Assembly: GCF_022008365.1 (NCBI RefSeq)
Contig: NZ_JAIRBA010000006.1
Span: forward strand, 93,529 to 157,528
DNA from: Aequorivita vitellina
Lineage (GTDB): Bacteria > Bacteroidota > Bacteroidia > Flavobacteriales > Flavobacteriaceae
Reading direction: 5' to 3'
DNA length: 64,000 nucleotides
The notes beneath the pieces are model-generated. The model saw only the letters and a program-made list of their open reading frames with translations. It had not been told where the DNA came from and did not search any database. A program made the translations under genes and the position numbers. Of the stretch, positions 1-7,612 are shown piece after piece; position 1 is the first letter of the stretch, and each line of letters opens with the position of its first letter.

Positions 1-170
1 TTGCAGCCGTAGTCTGGTCTCATAATCCGTTCGCCCAAGCGTGTAGACAAAAGGATTTCCAAACTTTTATTGATGTCTGCAATACCTGCAGTTGTTACCA
101 ACTGGTTTGTTTTTTTATCAAAATGCGGTGGGAAACTCCAACCTTCACCTAAAAATGTATCTGTATTCAT
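1..170 (-). CDS. gp25-like baseplate wedge protein (Pvc9/Afp9 family), partial
   Basis: Only the first 56 codons are present; the frame starts at an ATG at 170 and leaves the window on the left. The peptide opens with WSFPPHFDKK and then has LLSTRLGERIMRPDYG, which carries the T-x-x-GER-x-x-P-x-YG signature of T4 gp25-like/GPW_gp25 proteins. In contractile injection systems this protein joins the spike hub to the baseplate wedges and helps trigger sheath polymerisation. It lies 68 nt downstream of the PAAR gene on the same strand, so it is most likely the next gene of the eCIS operon. The family name is recognised from the motif; its place in the particle is inferred from relatives. Confidence 0.85.
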   Translation of the reverse strand, partial: MNTDTFLGEGWSFPPHFDKKTNQLVTTAGIADINKSLEILLSTRLGERIMRPDYGC

Positions 171-238
171 ATTTTTTAGTGTTTTTCCTATTCTTATTTA
201 ATATGCTACCAAGTAATAACTCATAACTCACCATTCCG

Positions 239-532
239 TCATCCACCAATTAGTACTGTAGGTTCACCCATAACAATACTGCCGCCATGGGCTGTACTAT
301 CACCCATTCGGGCTGCGGGCATTCCGCCAATTAAAACTGTAGATGAACCAACTATAATGGTATCTGGCGGTCCTGCACAAGTGGCCATGTCGCCAACTTT
401 TGCTGCGGGAAATCCACCTATAAGTACTGTGGGTTCTCCCGGCGGTAAAATGGGTCCGCCCACGTGCGGACTCCCATTTGGGTTAACCATTGGGCAAACG
501 TGCATATCGTTTATTCTCGCTGCTGGTGGCAT
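239..532 (-). CDS. PAAR-type spike tip protein of eCIS
   Basis: A 97-residue glycine-rich protein with three copies of the hexapeptide TVLIGG (residues 35-40, 65-70, 92-97); the first two continue as FPAAKVGD and MPAARMGD. This pattern, with early His/Cys residues (H11, C13) and H82, is that of PAAR/DUF4150 proteins, which cap the spike with a metal-bound cone. The protein ends exactly on the third repeat, so there is no C-terminal toxin extension and it should be a plain tip. It follows the spike gene by 23 nt. The gene order spike-PAAR-gp25 differs from Afp/PVC, where gp25 (9) precedes PAAR (10). Confidence 0.9.
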   Translation of the reverse strand: MPPAARINDMHVCPMVNPNGSPHVGGPILPPGEPTVLIGGFPAAKVGDMATCAGPPDTIIVGSSTVLIGGMPAARMGDSTAHGGSIVMGEPTVLIGG

Positions 533-555
533 ATTTTTTATATTTAATTTATAAC

Positions 556-2301
556 CTAATTTATTTGAACCAAAGACCCTTTTATTACGGCGATTGCGCT
601 AGTTGAAACTTCTGCACCTGCACTACCTTCGGCTTTAAATTGGGCATTGGCTTTCACATTAATATTCATAGCTTCAATATTGCAATCGCCCGTTGCTTTT
701 ATGTTGAATTCGTTGCCGCTTTCCAAAGCAATTCCATTATCGTCCATGGTTATAATATTGTTGTTGTCATCTTCAATTTTAATTACACCGGCATCTTCAT
801 CGATAATTACCTTTTTACCGCCGGGAGTTTCAATTGTGACCGACTTTTTTTCATCATTAAAAAGCAATTTCATTTCGCTCCGTGTAACAAATCCTTTTTC
901 GTTATTTTCGTCGGAAGCGGTAATAGGTGCTGGCTTTGCGCTGCTGTGAAGCATACCGAGAATTACTGCGTGATTTGGGTCATCATTGATAAAACCTACA
1001 ATAACTTCATCTCCAATTTCGGGACGAAAAAAGGAACCGCGATTTTCTCCTGCGTCTAAAGTTGCTATTCGCGTCCAAATGCCTTGTTCGTCTTGGTTAA
1101 TAATGGGTATTTTCACTAAAATTCTATCCTCTCCATCGGGGTCTGCTTCCAATTGCGAAACCACCCCAACTTGCAATCCACTTACGGCCGGGATAATACC
1201 TGAAGCAGGTAATTCTGAAATATCGTAGGTTTCGCTAAACCATTTCGGGTTTATTCCAAATTCGGCATCTACAGTCCAATTTCCATCAACAATTTCGTGA
1301 CGCACGGCATTGATAAAAACTTTTCCATTAAAGCGATCGCCAACGCCTTCTAATTTTATCATAGTTCCTGGTTTGGCATTTGCAATTCCTTGAAATTTAA
1401 TTCTGCCTCGTGTTTTTGAAAGTTGCTGAAATAAATTTTTTGAATCGCTCCATTGCTGAAGTTGTGCTGAATTATAACTTCCACCGTGCTTTAATTCAAG
1501 ATTTTCGAGATCCATTACGTCAGCTAATTCGGAAACTGAAATATTTCCGTTTAAAGAAAAATTTGGATTGGCAGCCGGAGCTTCTACAATTTCCTGTTCT
1601 GATGGATTCCATCCAAAAGCAGTGATAGTATTAAATTGATTTCGAGCGTCCATTTCGGCGTCAAAGTCTAGTAGGGTAGCGCCAAAGGCAACTGTTTCAA
1701 TTTCATCTTGAGAAAGATCGGGTTTGGCAATGGTAATTTTTCCGTCATCAACCAAACAAATTTGCCCATTAAATTGTGCGCGGGTCATTATAAAATCCCA
1801 GTCGGAAGTTCGGTATTGTACAATTTCTTTATTGGCAAAACTTGTAGCTGCAACATCGCTTTGCAAATTGTATTTTGATATAATTTCTTCAATTATATCA
1901 CTGTCTGTACTTTCGTAATAGTAATTGCTCTTTCTGCCAATGGTCATTTTAACCGCTTGGTCTCTACATTCAACAATTAACACTGAATTGTTTTCCCGAA
2001 TTTTAATACTGTGTTTAATTATTATGCCTTTAAAAATTGTTTCATTTTCGTTGTGATATCCTGCTTTAATTTCAATTTCTTTTCCTGGAATAAGTAAGTC
2101 TTCATTGCTCAATTCGAAATTTTGTGAAGCTGCTTCACCATCAAAAAACACAAGTTGTGCAAAGGGAATTCGGTTTATTTCTTTTTCCACCGAAATATTC
2201 TTAACTTGATACACTGCCGATAGTTCAACGCCTTCAATCAATATTGTAAAGGTTACCAAATCGGCACTGCGTGGGGTGTTTATGGTTCTGCTGTTATTCA
2301 T
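556..2301 (-). CDS. VgrG-like spike/hub protein (Pvc8/Afp8 family)
   Basis: 581 residues in the VgrG layout: a gp27-like hub domain (about 1-365), a gp5-type OB-fold (about 375-452, containing VGVVSQLEADPDG, VKIPI and EIGDEVIVGF), and a C-terminal beta-helix (about 478-581) rich in short I/N/D repeats such as GVIKIEDDNNN and NINVKAN. In an injection system a trimer of this protein forms the hub and needle below the tube. Length and architecture match eCIS spike proteins and no extra effector domain is seen. The start at 2301 directly follows the stop of the LysM gene, giving translational coupling. Confidence 0.93.
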   Translation of the reverse strand: MNNSRTINTPRSADLVTFTILIEGVELSAVYQVKNISVEKEINRIPFAQLVFFDGEAASQNFELSNEDLLIPGKEIEIKAGYHNENETIFKGIIIKHSIKIRENNSVLIVECRDQAVKMTIGRKSNYYYESTDSDIIEEIISKYNLQSDVAATSFANKEIVQYRTSDWDFIMTRAQFNGQICLVDDGKITIAKPDLSQDEIETVAFGATLLDFDAEMDARNQFNTITAFGWNPSEQEIVEAPAANPNFSLNGNISVSELADVMDLENLELKHGGSYNSAQLQQWSDSKNLFQQLSKTRGRIKFQGIANAKPGTMIKLEGVGDRFNGKVFINAVRHEIVDGNWTVDAEFGINPKWFSETYDISELPASGIIPAVSGLQVGVVSQLEADPDGEDRILVKIPIINQDEQGIWTRIATLDAGENRGSFFRPEIGDEVIVGFINDDPNHAVILGMLHSSAKPAPITASDENNEKGFVTRSEMKLLFNDEKKSVTIETPGGKKVIIDEDAGVIKIEDDNNNIITMDDNGIALESGNEFNIKATGDCNIEAMNINVKANAQFKAEGSAGAEVSTSAIAVIKGSLVQIN

Positions 2302-2988
2302 TTATGACACTTTTTCTATGGGTGGAAATATAATTTCTTGTCCGGGCTTCAACCTTCTAAAATTCACTAAATTATTGACGGCTGCCACTTGTAAATAATA
2401 TTTTGAATCGCCGTAAATTTTAAAAGTCATTAACGGAAGGGTATCTCCTTCTTTTACCATTCGAACATGGGTTAAATCTGGCGAATTATTGTTTTCCCGC
2501 GCAACGCGTAAATTATCTTCTACTATACCTTTAAAACTAGCTGTAACTACGGCTCGTAATGGCACACCTTCGGAAGAGAAAAGTTTGTATTCAATAGACA
2601 TTTCGGCCAAAACACCCTTAAAAAGTAAAGTTCCCCAACCAATCATTAAATAATTGGGTTTGTGTTCGTCGCCGTTATAATCGAATACTATTCTTTTAAA
2701 TTTTTCAATTTCATCTATAATTCCATCGCCTAGAGTGTTTTTCTTCCCGTCTATAACACCCGTTCTATCAAAAAGGAACTGCAAGTCTAAATCTTCGGGT
2801 AGGGAGCGTAAATATTTGGGTTGGGTGGCACTGGTACCTTGGCCCTGTGCTTCGGTGTATTCTACCTTATATTTAAACGTGTATTTTTCTGGATTTAAAA
2901 GCGATGTAAATTCACCACTATCTACTTTTTCGGTAAACTTATCGTCTTTAAAAGCAATTATTTTCAGCTTTGTTAATTCGCCTTTCAT
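2302..2988 (-). CDS. LysM-containing baseplate/hub protein (Pvc7/Afp7 family)
   Basis: 228 residues. The N-terminal two thirds look like the gp53/Afp7 hub-associated fold (residues 20-40 read SGEFTSLLNPEKYTFKYKVE, typical of tail-assembly proteins). The C-terminal about 50 residues form a LysM-like module (MVKEGDTLPLMTFKIYGD, ending with LKPGQEIIFPP). In Afp/PVC particles this protein sits at the tube-spike junction. The ATG overlaps the stop of the upstream DUF5908 gene as TAATG. There is no signal peptide, as expected for a cytoplasmically assembled particle. Confidence 0.9.
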   Translation of the reverse strand: MKGELTKLKIIAFKDDKFTEKVDSGEFTSLLNPEKYTFKYKVEYTEAQGQGTSATQPKYLRSLPEDLDLQFLFDRTGVIDGKKNTLGDGIIDEIEKFKRIVFDYNGDEHKPNYLMIGWGTLLFKGVLAEMSIEYKLFSSEGVPLRAVVTASFKGIVEDNLRVARENNNSPDLTHVRMVKEGDTLPLMTFKIYGDSKYYLQVAAVNNLVNFRRLKPGQEIIFPPIEKVS

Positions 2989-3149
2989 TATCGTTCTTTT
3001 TTTCTAGATTCAATTCGCATTACTTCTTCTACACAAGATTTTAAAATGGTTTCCGCTTTCTTTCCTTTTTGTTCAGCGAAAGAGACATTGGATTGTTCGG
3101 TTCCATTTACATTTATCTTTATATGGAGTTCTTTTATTTCTATAGGCAT
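2988..3149 (-). CDS. DUF5908-type small eCIS protein
   Basis: A 53-codon gene read from the sequence between the LysM and tube genes: ATG at 3149, TAA at 2988-2990. It begins MPIEIKELHIKINVNG and ends in a charged tail (VMRIESRKKER). The MPIEIKEL opening is typical of DUF5908, a short protein found at this position in many eCIS operons (Afp6-like slot). It is joined to the LysM gene by a 1-nt TAATG overlap and starts 1 nt after the tube gene ends. Its role in the particle is not established; an assembly or coupling role is inference. Confidence 0.82.
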   Translation of the reverse strand: MPIEIKELHIKINVNGTEQSNVSFAEQKGKKAETILKSCVEEVMRIESRKKER

Positions 3150-3150
3150 A

Positions 3151-3591
3151 TCATACAAGTGTAAAATAGTTATAGGCTAATTCTATAGTTTCAATCATTA
3201 CTTTGCTTTCTTCAGCATTAAGTTCAGCGACATTCCATTTTACCGGGTATGCGTGAACTACATTCCAAGTTACAAGTGGTTCGTGTTTTTCATTCAGTAA
3301 CATTACCGTTAGGTCTATGGGTTGAAAATCAAAACTTTCAATGGCATTTTGGCACCATTTTATTAAGTAAGAATCGGTTACCATTCCACGTTTTAAAACT
3401 AGGTTTGGAAATTTCGACCTCACAGGTAGCTTGTGTTTAAACCGATTTTCACCGCCTTCGGCGAACTCAACAGTTTCGATATCTACAGATAAACCCATTA
3501 CAGATTGAAAATGTACGTCTTTGTCCTGACTGGAAATTCCATTGAATTCCACCTTAAAATGAAAACTTACCGGAGGGTATTCTGCGCCCAT
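3151..3591 (-). CDS. Tube protein, Pvc5/Afp5-like (T4 gp19-like)
   Basis: 146 residues with the gp19-type tube fold: FHFKVEFNG near the N-terminus, VMGLSVDIETVEFAEGG, LVLKRGM in the middle, and IETIELAYN near the C-terminus. It is a paralogue of the next gene (145 residues). In Afp/PVC one paralogue forms the bulk tube and the other the initiating ring on the spike; this copy is nearest the baseplate genes, so the initiator role (Afp5) is more likely. The start overlaps the stop of the upstream tube gene (TAATG at 3589-3593). Confidence 0.9.
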   Translation of the reverse strand: MGAEYPPVSFHFKVEFNGISSQDKDVHFQSVMGLSVDIETVEFAEGGENRFKHKLPVRSKFPNLVLKRGMVTDSYLIKWCQNAIESFDFQPIDLTVMLLNEKHEPLVTWNVVHAYPVKWNVAELNAEESKVMIETIELAYNYFTLV

Positions 3592-4028
3592 TAATCACCG
3601 TTTTGAATAGAAAGTCCTTCGTGGGCAATTTCTAAGGTTTCAATAGCGGTTTCGTTGCCATCGCCTTTTAAGTCGGTGGATTGCACTTTAATAGGAAAAG
3701 CATTTTTTACCTTCCATACAATCACTGGTTCGTGCTCTTCATTTAATAAAGAAATTGTAATGTCCCGACGTTCAATAGTGTTTAAACTCACTGTGTTCCA
3801 CCATTGGTAAAACTCATTGTCGTTTTCAAACGAACCTCGTTTTAGCGTTATATTGCTGTATTTCTGCATGCCCGGCATTTTTATCTTGCTGAATTCTGGG
3901 CTAGCACCACTGCGGTACTCTATCAATTCGGTTTCTACGTCGAGTCCGCTAACTTCGGTAAAACCTATATTTGTTCCTCCCCATTCTACAGAGAAATGAA
4001 ACTTTACTAAAGGATATGTATTGGCCAT
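3591..4028 (-). CDS. Main inner tube protein, Pvc1/Afp1-like
   Basis: 145 residues, a gp19-like tube protein: FHFSVEWGGTN, FTEVSGLDVETELIEYR (the conserved EVSGL turn) and ITLKRGSF, ending with IETLEIAHEGL. It is paralogous to the protein at 3151-3591, sharing LKRG, LLNEEHEP/LLNEKHEP and the IET-IE ending. Its position next to the sheath gene, as in afp1-afp2, makes it the likely bulk tube subunit. A possible RNA hairpin lies 19-47 nt upstream of its ATG, between it and the sheath gene, where a strong expression step would be useful. Confidence 0.92.
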   Translation of the reverse strand: MANTYPLVKFHFSVEWGGTNIGFTEVSGLDVETELIEYRSGASPEFSKIKMPGMQKYSNITLKRGSFENDNEFYQWWNTVSLNTIERRDITISLLNEEHEPVIVWKVKNAFPIKVQSTDLKGDGNETAIETLEIAHEGLSIQNGD

Positions 4029-4046
4029 TTTGGTATGTTTTAAATG

Positions 4047-4075
4047 AAACTCTTTATTTTCCCGAAAGAGAGTTT
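4047..4075 (-). promoter_or_regulatory. Possible hairpin between sheath and tube genes
   Basis: In the 92-nt sheath-tube gap, the minus-strand RNA can pair AAACTC with GAGTTT (6 bp) plus TTT with AAA around the loop CGGGAAAAT, with a 2-nt bulge. It is not followed by a U run, so it looks more like an mRNA processing or stability element than a terminator. The rest of the operon has nearly no intergenic space, which makes this gap stand out. Confidence 0.3.
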
Positions 4076-4120
4076 TTGAGTTTCGGATTATTATTTTCTT
4101 AAGTGAATATTTATTTAAGC

Positions 4121-5545
4121 TTAAGCTTCCTGCATTTTATGTGAAAATTTCAGAACAATGAATTCGGCGGGGCGTACGGCTGCCATTCCTATTTCAATAT
4201 TCATTATCCCGTTTAAAATATCGTCGGCAGTCATTGTTTGTCCTAAACCAACGCGTACGTAAAACGCTTGTTCGGGTTTGGCTCCGGCCAACGCTCCTGC
4301 ACGCCATTGTAGGGTTAAGAAATTTTCAATCATGGCACGTACTTTTACCCAAGTGTTTGCATCGTTGGGTTCAAAGACAAATTGTGCCGATGCTTTTTCA
4401 ACAGATTCTTCAACCATATTAAAAAAGCGACGCACCGGAATGTATTTCCATTCGTTGTCGTTTCCAGCAAGCGTTCGCGCTCCCCAAACCAAAATGCCTT
4501 TCCCCGCAAAAGAACGGATGGCATTTATTGATTTTCCTGAAGTATGAATATTTAAATCTTGCTGTGCTTCGTGAGTTATTTTTATAGATGGTTCTACAGC
4601 TGCACTTACCGATACATTGGCTGGAGCTTTCCAAACACCTCTGTTACCATCTACCCGTGCATAAATACCTGCCATAGCGCTACTTGGTGGAAGTGTTACG
4701 TATTGCTTTTCTAAGGTAGCTTTTATGGAATTGTACAGAATTAGGTTAAAGTCTGAATCGCCACTATCTGCTAATTCGTCTAGTTTTTTAGTGTCATATA
4801 CTCCAGTTGAGGTTGTGTTGGTTTCGTCTGTAACACTATGTGCTAGAGTTACATCTGCATCTGAATAGGCATAACTGTAAACCGATTTTAAAAACGGATG
4901 ATAGGCTGCACCGTATTTTAGTAAATCAACACCATTGCCTAAAGTAGACGAACTTCGAATATTGGCGCTGTTGTCTGCAAACGCGTCTATTATTACAAAA
5001 CGGTCTTTCAGCTTTTGCGCTTGCATTAAAGCTTTATTGATGAGCGAATAGTAGCTGTCTGCCGTTGAAACCGCCATTGCATCTGGAAATACGTACAAGG
5101 TAGGTTCATCAAATTTTTCTAGTTCGTCTAAACCTCCTACTAAAGAAGGCTGACTCACACTGCCTCCGCTATAATCGCCAACCGAACAAATATAGCAAGG
5201 TCCGCCACCGTTGTCAAAATACATTCGCATGGCATAATACATTACAAACGGACTATTACTAGACATACTTACACTTAGCTTTTGGTCTAAAAGTTTAATT
5301 GGTGGGCCGCTGTCAATGGTGTCGTCAATGGTTACTGTAATAGCCGTTTCATTTTCGGCTTTGCCAAAATAGGTTTCGTATTCCAAAAGCGAAACAATAC
5401 GCTTAGGTTTGTTTCTTACGGAAGTATCACTAATTTCTGTGTAGCCTATAAAGGCTGGAATTGCTGTTTCCACTTGTGCCACTGATGGAGGAAATTTTGA
5501 TATTTCCTCTATATAGACCCCGGGTGTTTTGTACGTAGTTGCCAT
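4121..5545 (-). CDS. Contractile sheath protein (Pvc2/Afp2 family)
   Basis: 474 residues. The N-terminus TTYKTPGVYIEEISKFPPSV followed by AVETAIPAFIGYT-like sequence is the classic sheath start. The C-terminus has FNMVEESVEKA, WVKVRAMIENFL and the handshake region ending in PAEFIVLKFSHK. The sheath surrounds the inner tube and contracts to drive injection. Only one sheath gene is visible (Afp/PVC have three), which is the simpler arrangement seen in other Bacteroidota systems. It lies between the tube gene (92 nt downstream) and a 291-residue unknown (8 nt upstream). Confidence 0.95.
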   Translation of the reverse strand: MATTYKTPGVYIEEISKFPPSVAQVETAIPAFIGYTEISDTSVRNKPKRIVSLLEYETYFGKAENETAITVTIDDTIDSGPPIKLLDQKLSVSMSSNSPFVMYYAMRMYFDNGGGPCYICSVGDYSGGSVSQPSLVGGLDELEKFDEPTLYVFPDAMAVSTADSYYSLINKALMQAQKLKDRFVIIDAFADNSANIRSSSTLGNGVDLLKYGAAYHPFLKSVYSYAYSDADVTLAHSVTDETNTTSTGVYDTKKLDELADSGDSDFNLILYNSIKATLEKQYVTLPPSSAMAGIYARVDGNRGVWKAPANVSVSAAVEPSIKITHEAQQDLNIHTSGKSINAIRSFAGKGILVWGARTLAGNDNEWKYIPVRRFFNMVEESVEKASAQFVFEPNDANTWVKVRAMIENFLTLQWRAGALAGAKPEQAFYVRVGLGQTMTADDILNGIMNIEIGMAAVRPAEFIVLKFSHKMQEA

Positions 5546-5553
5546 AGTTGTTG

Positions 5554-6429
5554 TTATTGATTAATATATATTTCTGAAATTGTCTTAATTATATTTCCAC
5601 CGCCATCTTTTTCGAAAATGAGCTGCGAAGGTGTTGCCGAAGGCCGCTCTTGGCCCCCGAAACTATATCCGATGATGCCATTTTTCGCCAGTGGAAGCTC
5701 GGTTGGATCTGATGAATGAAGCAAGTTGCTGTTTGCTGCATTTCGATAGTTCCAAATAGTTTTTCGGTTTTTAATTTGAAGTTTAAAGGTTTTGGGGTTT
5801 GCGGGAATGGTGCCACTTACATTTAAGATGTTACGGGCATTACCATCAAAAGGAAGAGTGTCGTCTCCGCTCATTTCTAATGAAATTATTCCGAAGAGAC
5901 CTATTTTTTCTTTTTCTGAAAGTGCTTTGCTAATTTCGGTATAACTTGTTTCATTTATAGTGAAATTTGAAATGGGTAGGGTAGTGGTTTCTAAGTCTAT
6001 ATAATTGAATGAAACGCCTTCTGAAACGGGTTTTTTGTTCGAGAAAAAATAAGGTATTTCCGGTTTAGAATTCACTGTTGAATAATTTTCAAAAAGTGAA
6101 TCTTTCACATAAATTAAAAAAGTAAAGACCGTAGTTTGTGATAGGTTTACATAAGGTTTGTATGTGCCAGAGTTTGGAGCAGTTTCTTCTGCTTTTGCAT
6201 AAATAGTAAATCCGGTGGGTACTGTTTTAAAAACTATTCTATTTCCGGTAAAGATTTCTTGTGTTTCTTGTGAAGGTGTTATTCTTAAGAAATCTTCAAA
6301 TGTGTATTTGGTTAGTTGCTTATCTTTTAATCCTAAATTACTATCAAACGCCACAGAACCATCGTCTAAAAAATAGTGATGATATACGTTTAGATTAAAC
6401 AGAACCCGATATGTACTCGTAAAACTCAT
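5554..6429 (-). CDS. Uncharacterised eCIS-operon protein, 291 aa
   Basis: I do not recognise a named family. The protein starts MSFTSTYRVLFNLNVYHHYF, has no signal peptide or membrane segment, and is rich in beta-prone Thr/Ser/Asn stretches (FKTVPTGFTIYAK, FTFLIYVKD). Its ATG overlaps the stop of the DUF4255-type gene (ATGA at 6426-6429) and it ends 8 nt before the sheath gene, so it is co-transcribed and translationally coupled to structural genes. A structural role (cap adaptor, plug or sheath-associated protein) is inferred only from position. Codon use looks like its neighbours. Confidence 0.8.
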   Translation of the reverse strand: MSFTSTYRVLFNLNVYHHYFLDDGSVAFDSNLGLKDKQLTKYTFEDFLRITPSQETQEIFTGNRIVFKTVPTGFTIYAKAEETAPNSGTYKPYVNLSQTTVFTFLIYVKDSLFENYSTVNSKPEIPYFFSNKKPVSEGVSFNYIDLETTTLPISNFTINETSYTEISKALSEKEKIGLFGIISLEMSGDDTLPFDGNARNILNVSGTIPANPKTFKLQIKNRKTIWNYRNAANSNLLHSSDPTELPLAKNGIIGYSFGGQERPSATPSQLIFEKDGGGNIIKTISEIYINQ

Positions 6430-7019
6430 GAGGTTGTATTTTTTAAGGTTCCAGAAATTTGGGTAATTGGTCTGCCTTTCTCCAACACAGATGAACTTTC
6501 AATTTTTACAACACTAATTTTATAGACAACTGCGGGTAGGGCTTTTCCGCCTAAGGAGCCCCAGATATGGTTTAGTTGTTCAAAAGTGGGAGTGTATAGT
6601 TCAGCGAGAAACTTAAATTCCTTAATATTCGCCAAAGCTGGTACTGCCGGATTTAAAGGAGTGTTTATCTGAGTAAATATTTTTTTAGATTGAAAAAACT
6701 CTATTATATACGATATGTTGGTAAGAGAGCTTGTATAGGTGCTTCTATTGGCCGAAAAGAGTGCGAATATATTTAGATGTACGGCTGGGTTTTTGTAAAC
6801 CGTCTCACCATTTTTAATCTTAAAATTGGGATTGTTTTTAAGAGCTGTTTCTTCTTCAATATTTAAGAGTGAAAGCACCACTTTATTATTCATGGTATTT
6901 ATGTCTGGATCGTCATATTTTGAAATGTTATCCAGAACCACAAGATTGCTATCTGTAGTTTTAAGTTCCAAATATTTGGAAACTTCGTCTTTTAATATTT
7001 CAAGGGTTTCGTAAATCAT
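6426..7019 (-). CDS. Tube terminator/cap protein, DUF4255 (Pvc16/Afp16 family)
   Basis: From the ATG at 7019 the protein starts MIYETLEILKDEVSKYLE and contains VVLSLLNIEEETALKN and VHLNIFALFSANR, the signature of the Pvc16 N-terminal family (DUF4255). It caps the distal end of tube and sheath. The frame extends upstream to 7085, but the added residues (SLQLYIFIFLKIRHP) lie over the promoter and are unlike the family, so the start at 7019 is preferred, giving 197 residues. It is the first gene of the eCIS operon, unlike afp16 which is last. Confidence 0.88.
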   Translation of the reverse strand: MIYETLEILKDEVSKYLELKTTDSNLVVLDNISKYDDPDINTMNNKVVLSLLNIEEETALKNNPNFKIKNGETVYKNPAVHLNIFALFSANRSTYTSSLTNISYIIEFFQSKKIFTQINTPLNPAVPALANIKEFKFLAELYTPTFEQLNHIWGSLGGKALPAVVYKISVVKIESSSVLEKGRPITQISGTLKNTTS

Positions 7020-7046
7020 TAAAGAGAAATCAGGGTGCCTTATTTT

Positions 7047-7074
7047 CAAAAATATAAAAATATATAATTGTAAA
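7047..7074 (-). promoter_or_regulatory. Candidate promoter of the eCIS operon
   Basis: On the minus strand a perfect TAnnTTTG box (TATTTTTG, 7054-7047) lies 27 nt upstream of the cap-protein ATG, with TTTA 16 bp further upstream (7074-7071) as a weak -33 element. It fits the Bacteroidota sigma-A consensus and predicts a transcript with a leader of about 20 nt. The divergent operon starts at 7262, so both share a 242-nt control region. Confidence 0.45.
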
Positions 7075-7261
7075 CTACTACTCAACAGTATTTTACCTAA
7101 TTTAATATCGGTTTTTTACAATTTTGTCACGGGGAAAAGCCTATTTGATTTGTAAGTGAAGTCTGATACCAATTAGGGATTTTTCCTAAATATCCTTTTT
7201 TAAAAGCACTGCTTAATTTGTTTTTCTTACTTTAGTTTCCAATTAACCAAAACATAAAATT

Positions 7262-7609
7262 ATGTCAAAACCAACAAATTGTATTTCTGTGGCCGAAGCA
7301 AGGCAATTACAAGATAACTGGGTAGCCACACGGGCTATAGATATTGAGCAATCAATGGGTTCAGTAGATGCGCGTGAGTTTTTATTTAGCGTAGCCGAAC
7401 TTGAACAATTTTTAAATTATGTAAAGGCTGGATCAGGCAGTTTAAACCCAGGAATACGTATCTATTTTGCTGCGTATGATAACGACACCACAGATAAAGC
7501 AACGGTTTTTTTGGCGCCTACCACGGGCGTTAATGCAGGAGCCGCCAACGATTATAGTTTAGAACCGCTTAATAAAGGTATAAACGGTTGGCCTCCTAGA
7601 AATTATTAG
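7262..7609 (+). CDS. Small conserved protein of unknown function, 115 aa
   Basis: Starts MSKPTNCISVAEARQLQDNW; no signal peptide or membrane helix. It has an acidic middle (VAELEQFLNYVKAGSG), a strand-like IRIYFAAYDND, and a GINGWPPRNY tail. I recognise no domain. It ends 3 nt before a 7-helix membrane protein and precedes a histidine kinase/response regulator pair, so it is probably the first gene of a four-gene sensory operon. A soluble partner or ligand-binding role is only inferred. It is divergent from the eCIS operon. Confidence 0.75.
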   Translation: MSKPTNCISVAEARQLQDNWVATRAIDIEQSMGSVDAREFLFSVAELEQFLNYVKAGSGSLNPGIRIYFAAYDNDTTDKATVFLAPTTGVNAGAANDYSLEPLNKGINGWPPRNY

Positions 7610-7612
7610 CAA

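Noticed and set aside
357..554. Plus-strand frame across the PAAR gene
   Set aside because: A shadow of the PAAR gene with no independent signals; likewise for other long antisense frames over uvrA, dnaE, menD and the E1 gene.
1..7019. Prophage tail or type VI secretion cluster
   Set aside because: DUF4255 cap, DUF5908 and LysM hub proteins with gp19-like tubes point to eCIS; no capsid, terminase, lysis or TssJLM genes are seen in the window.
7020..7085. Longer N-terminus for the cap protein
   Set aside because: The extension overlays the promoter box and does not resemble the family start MIYETLEIL.
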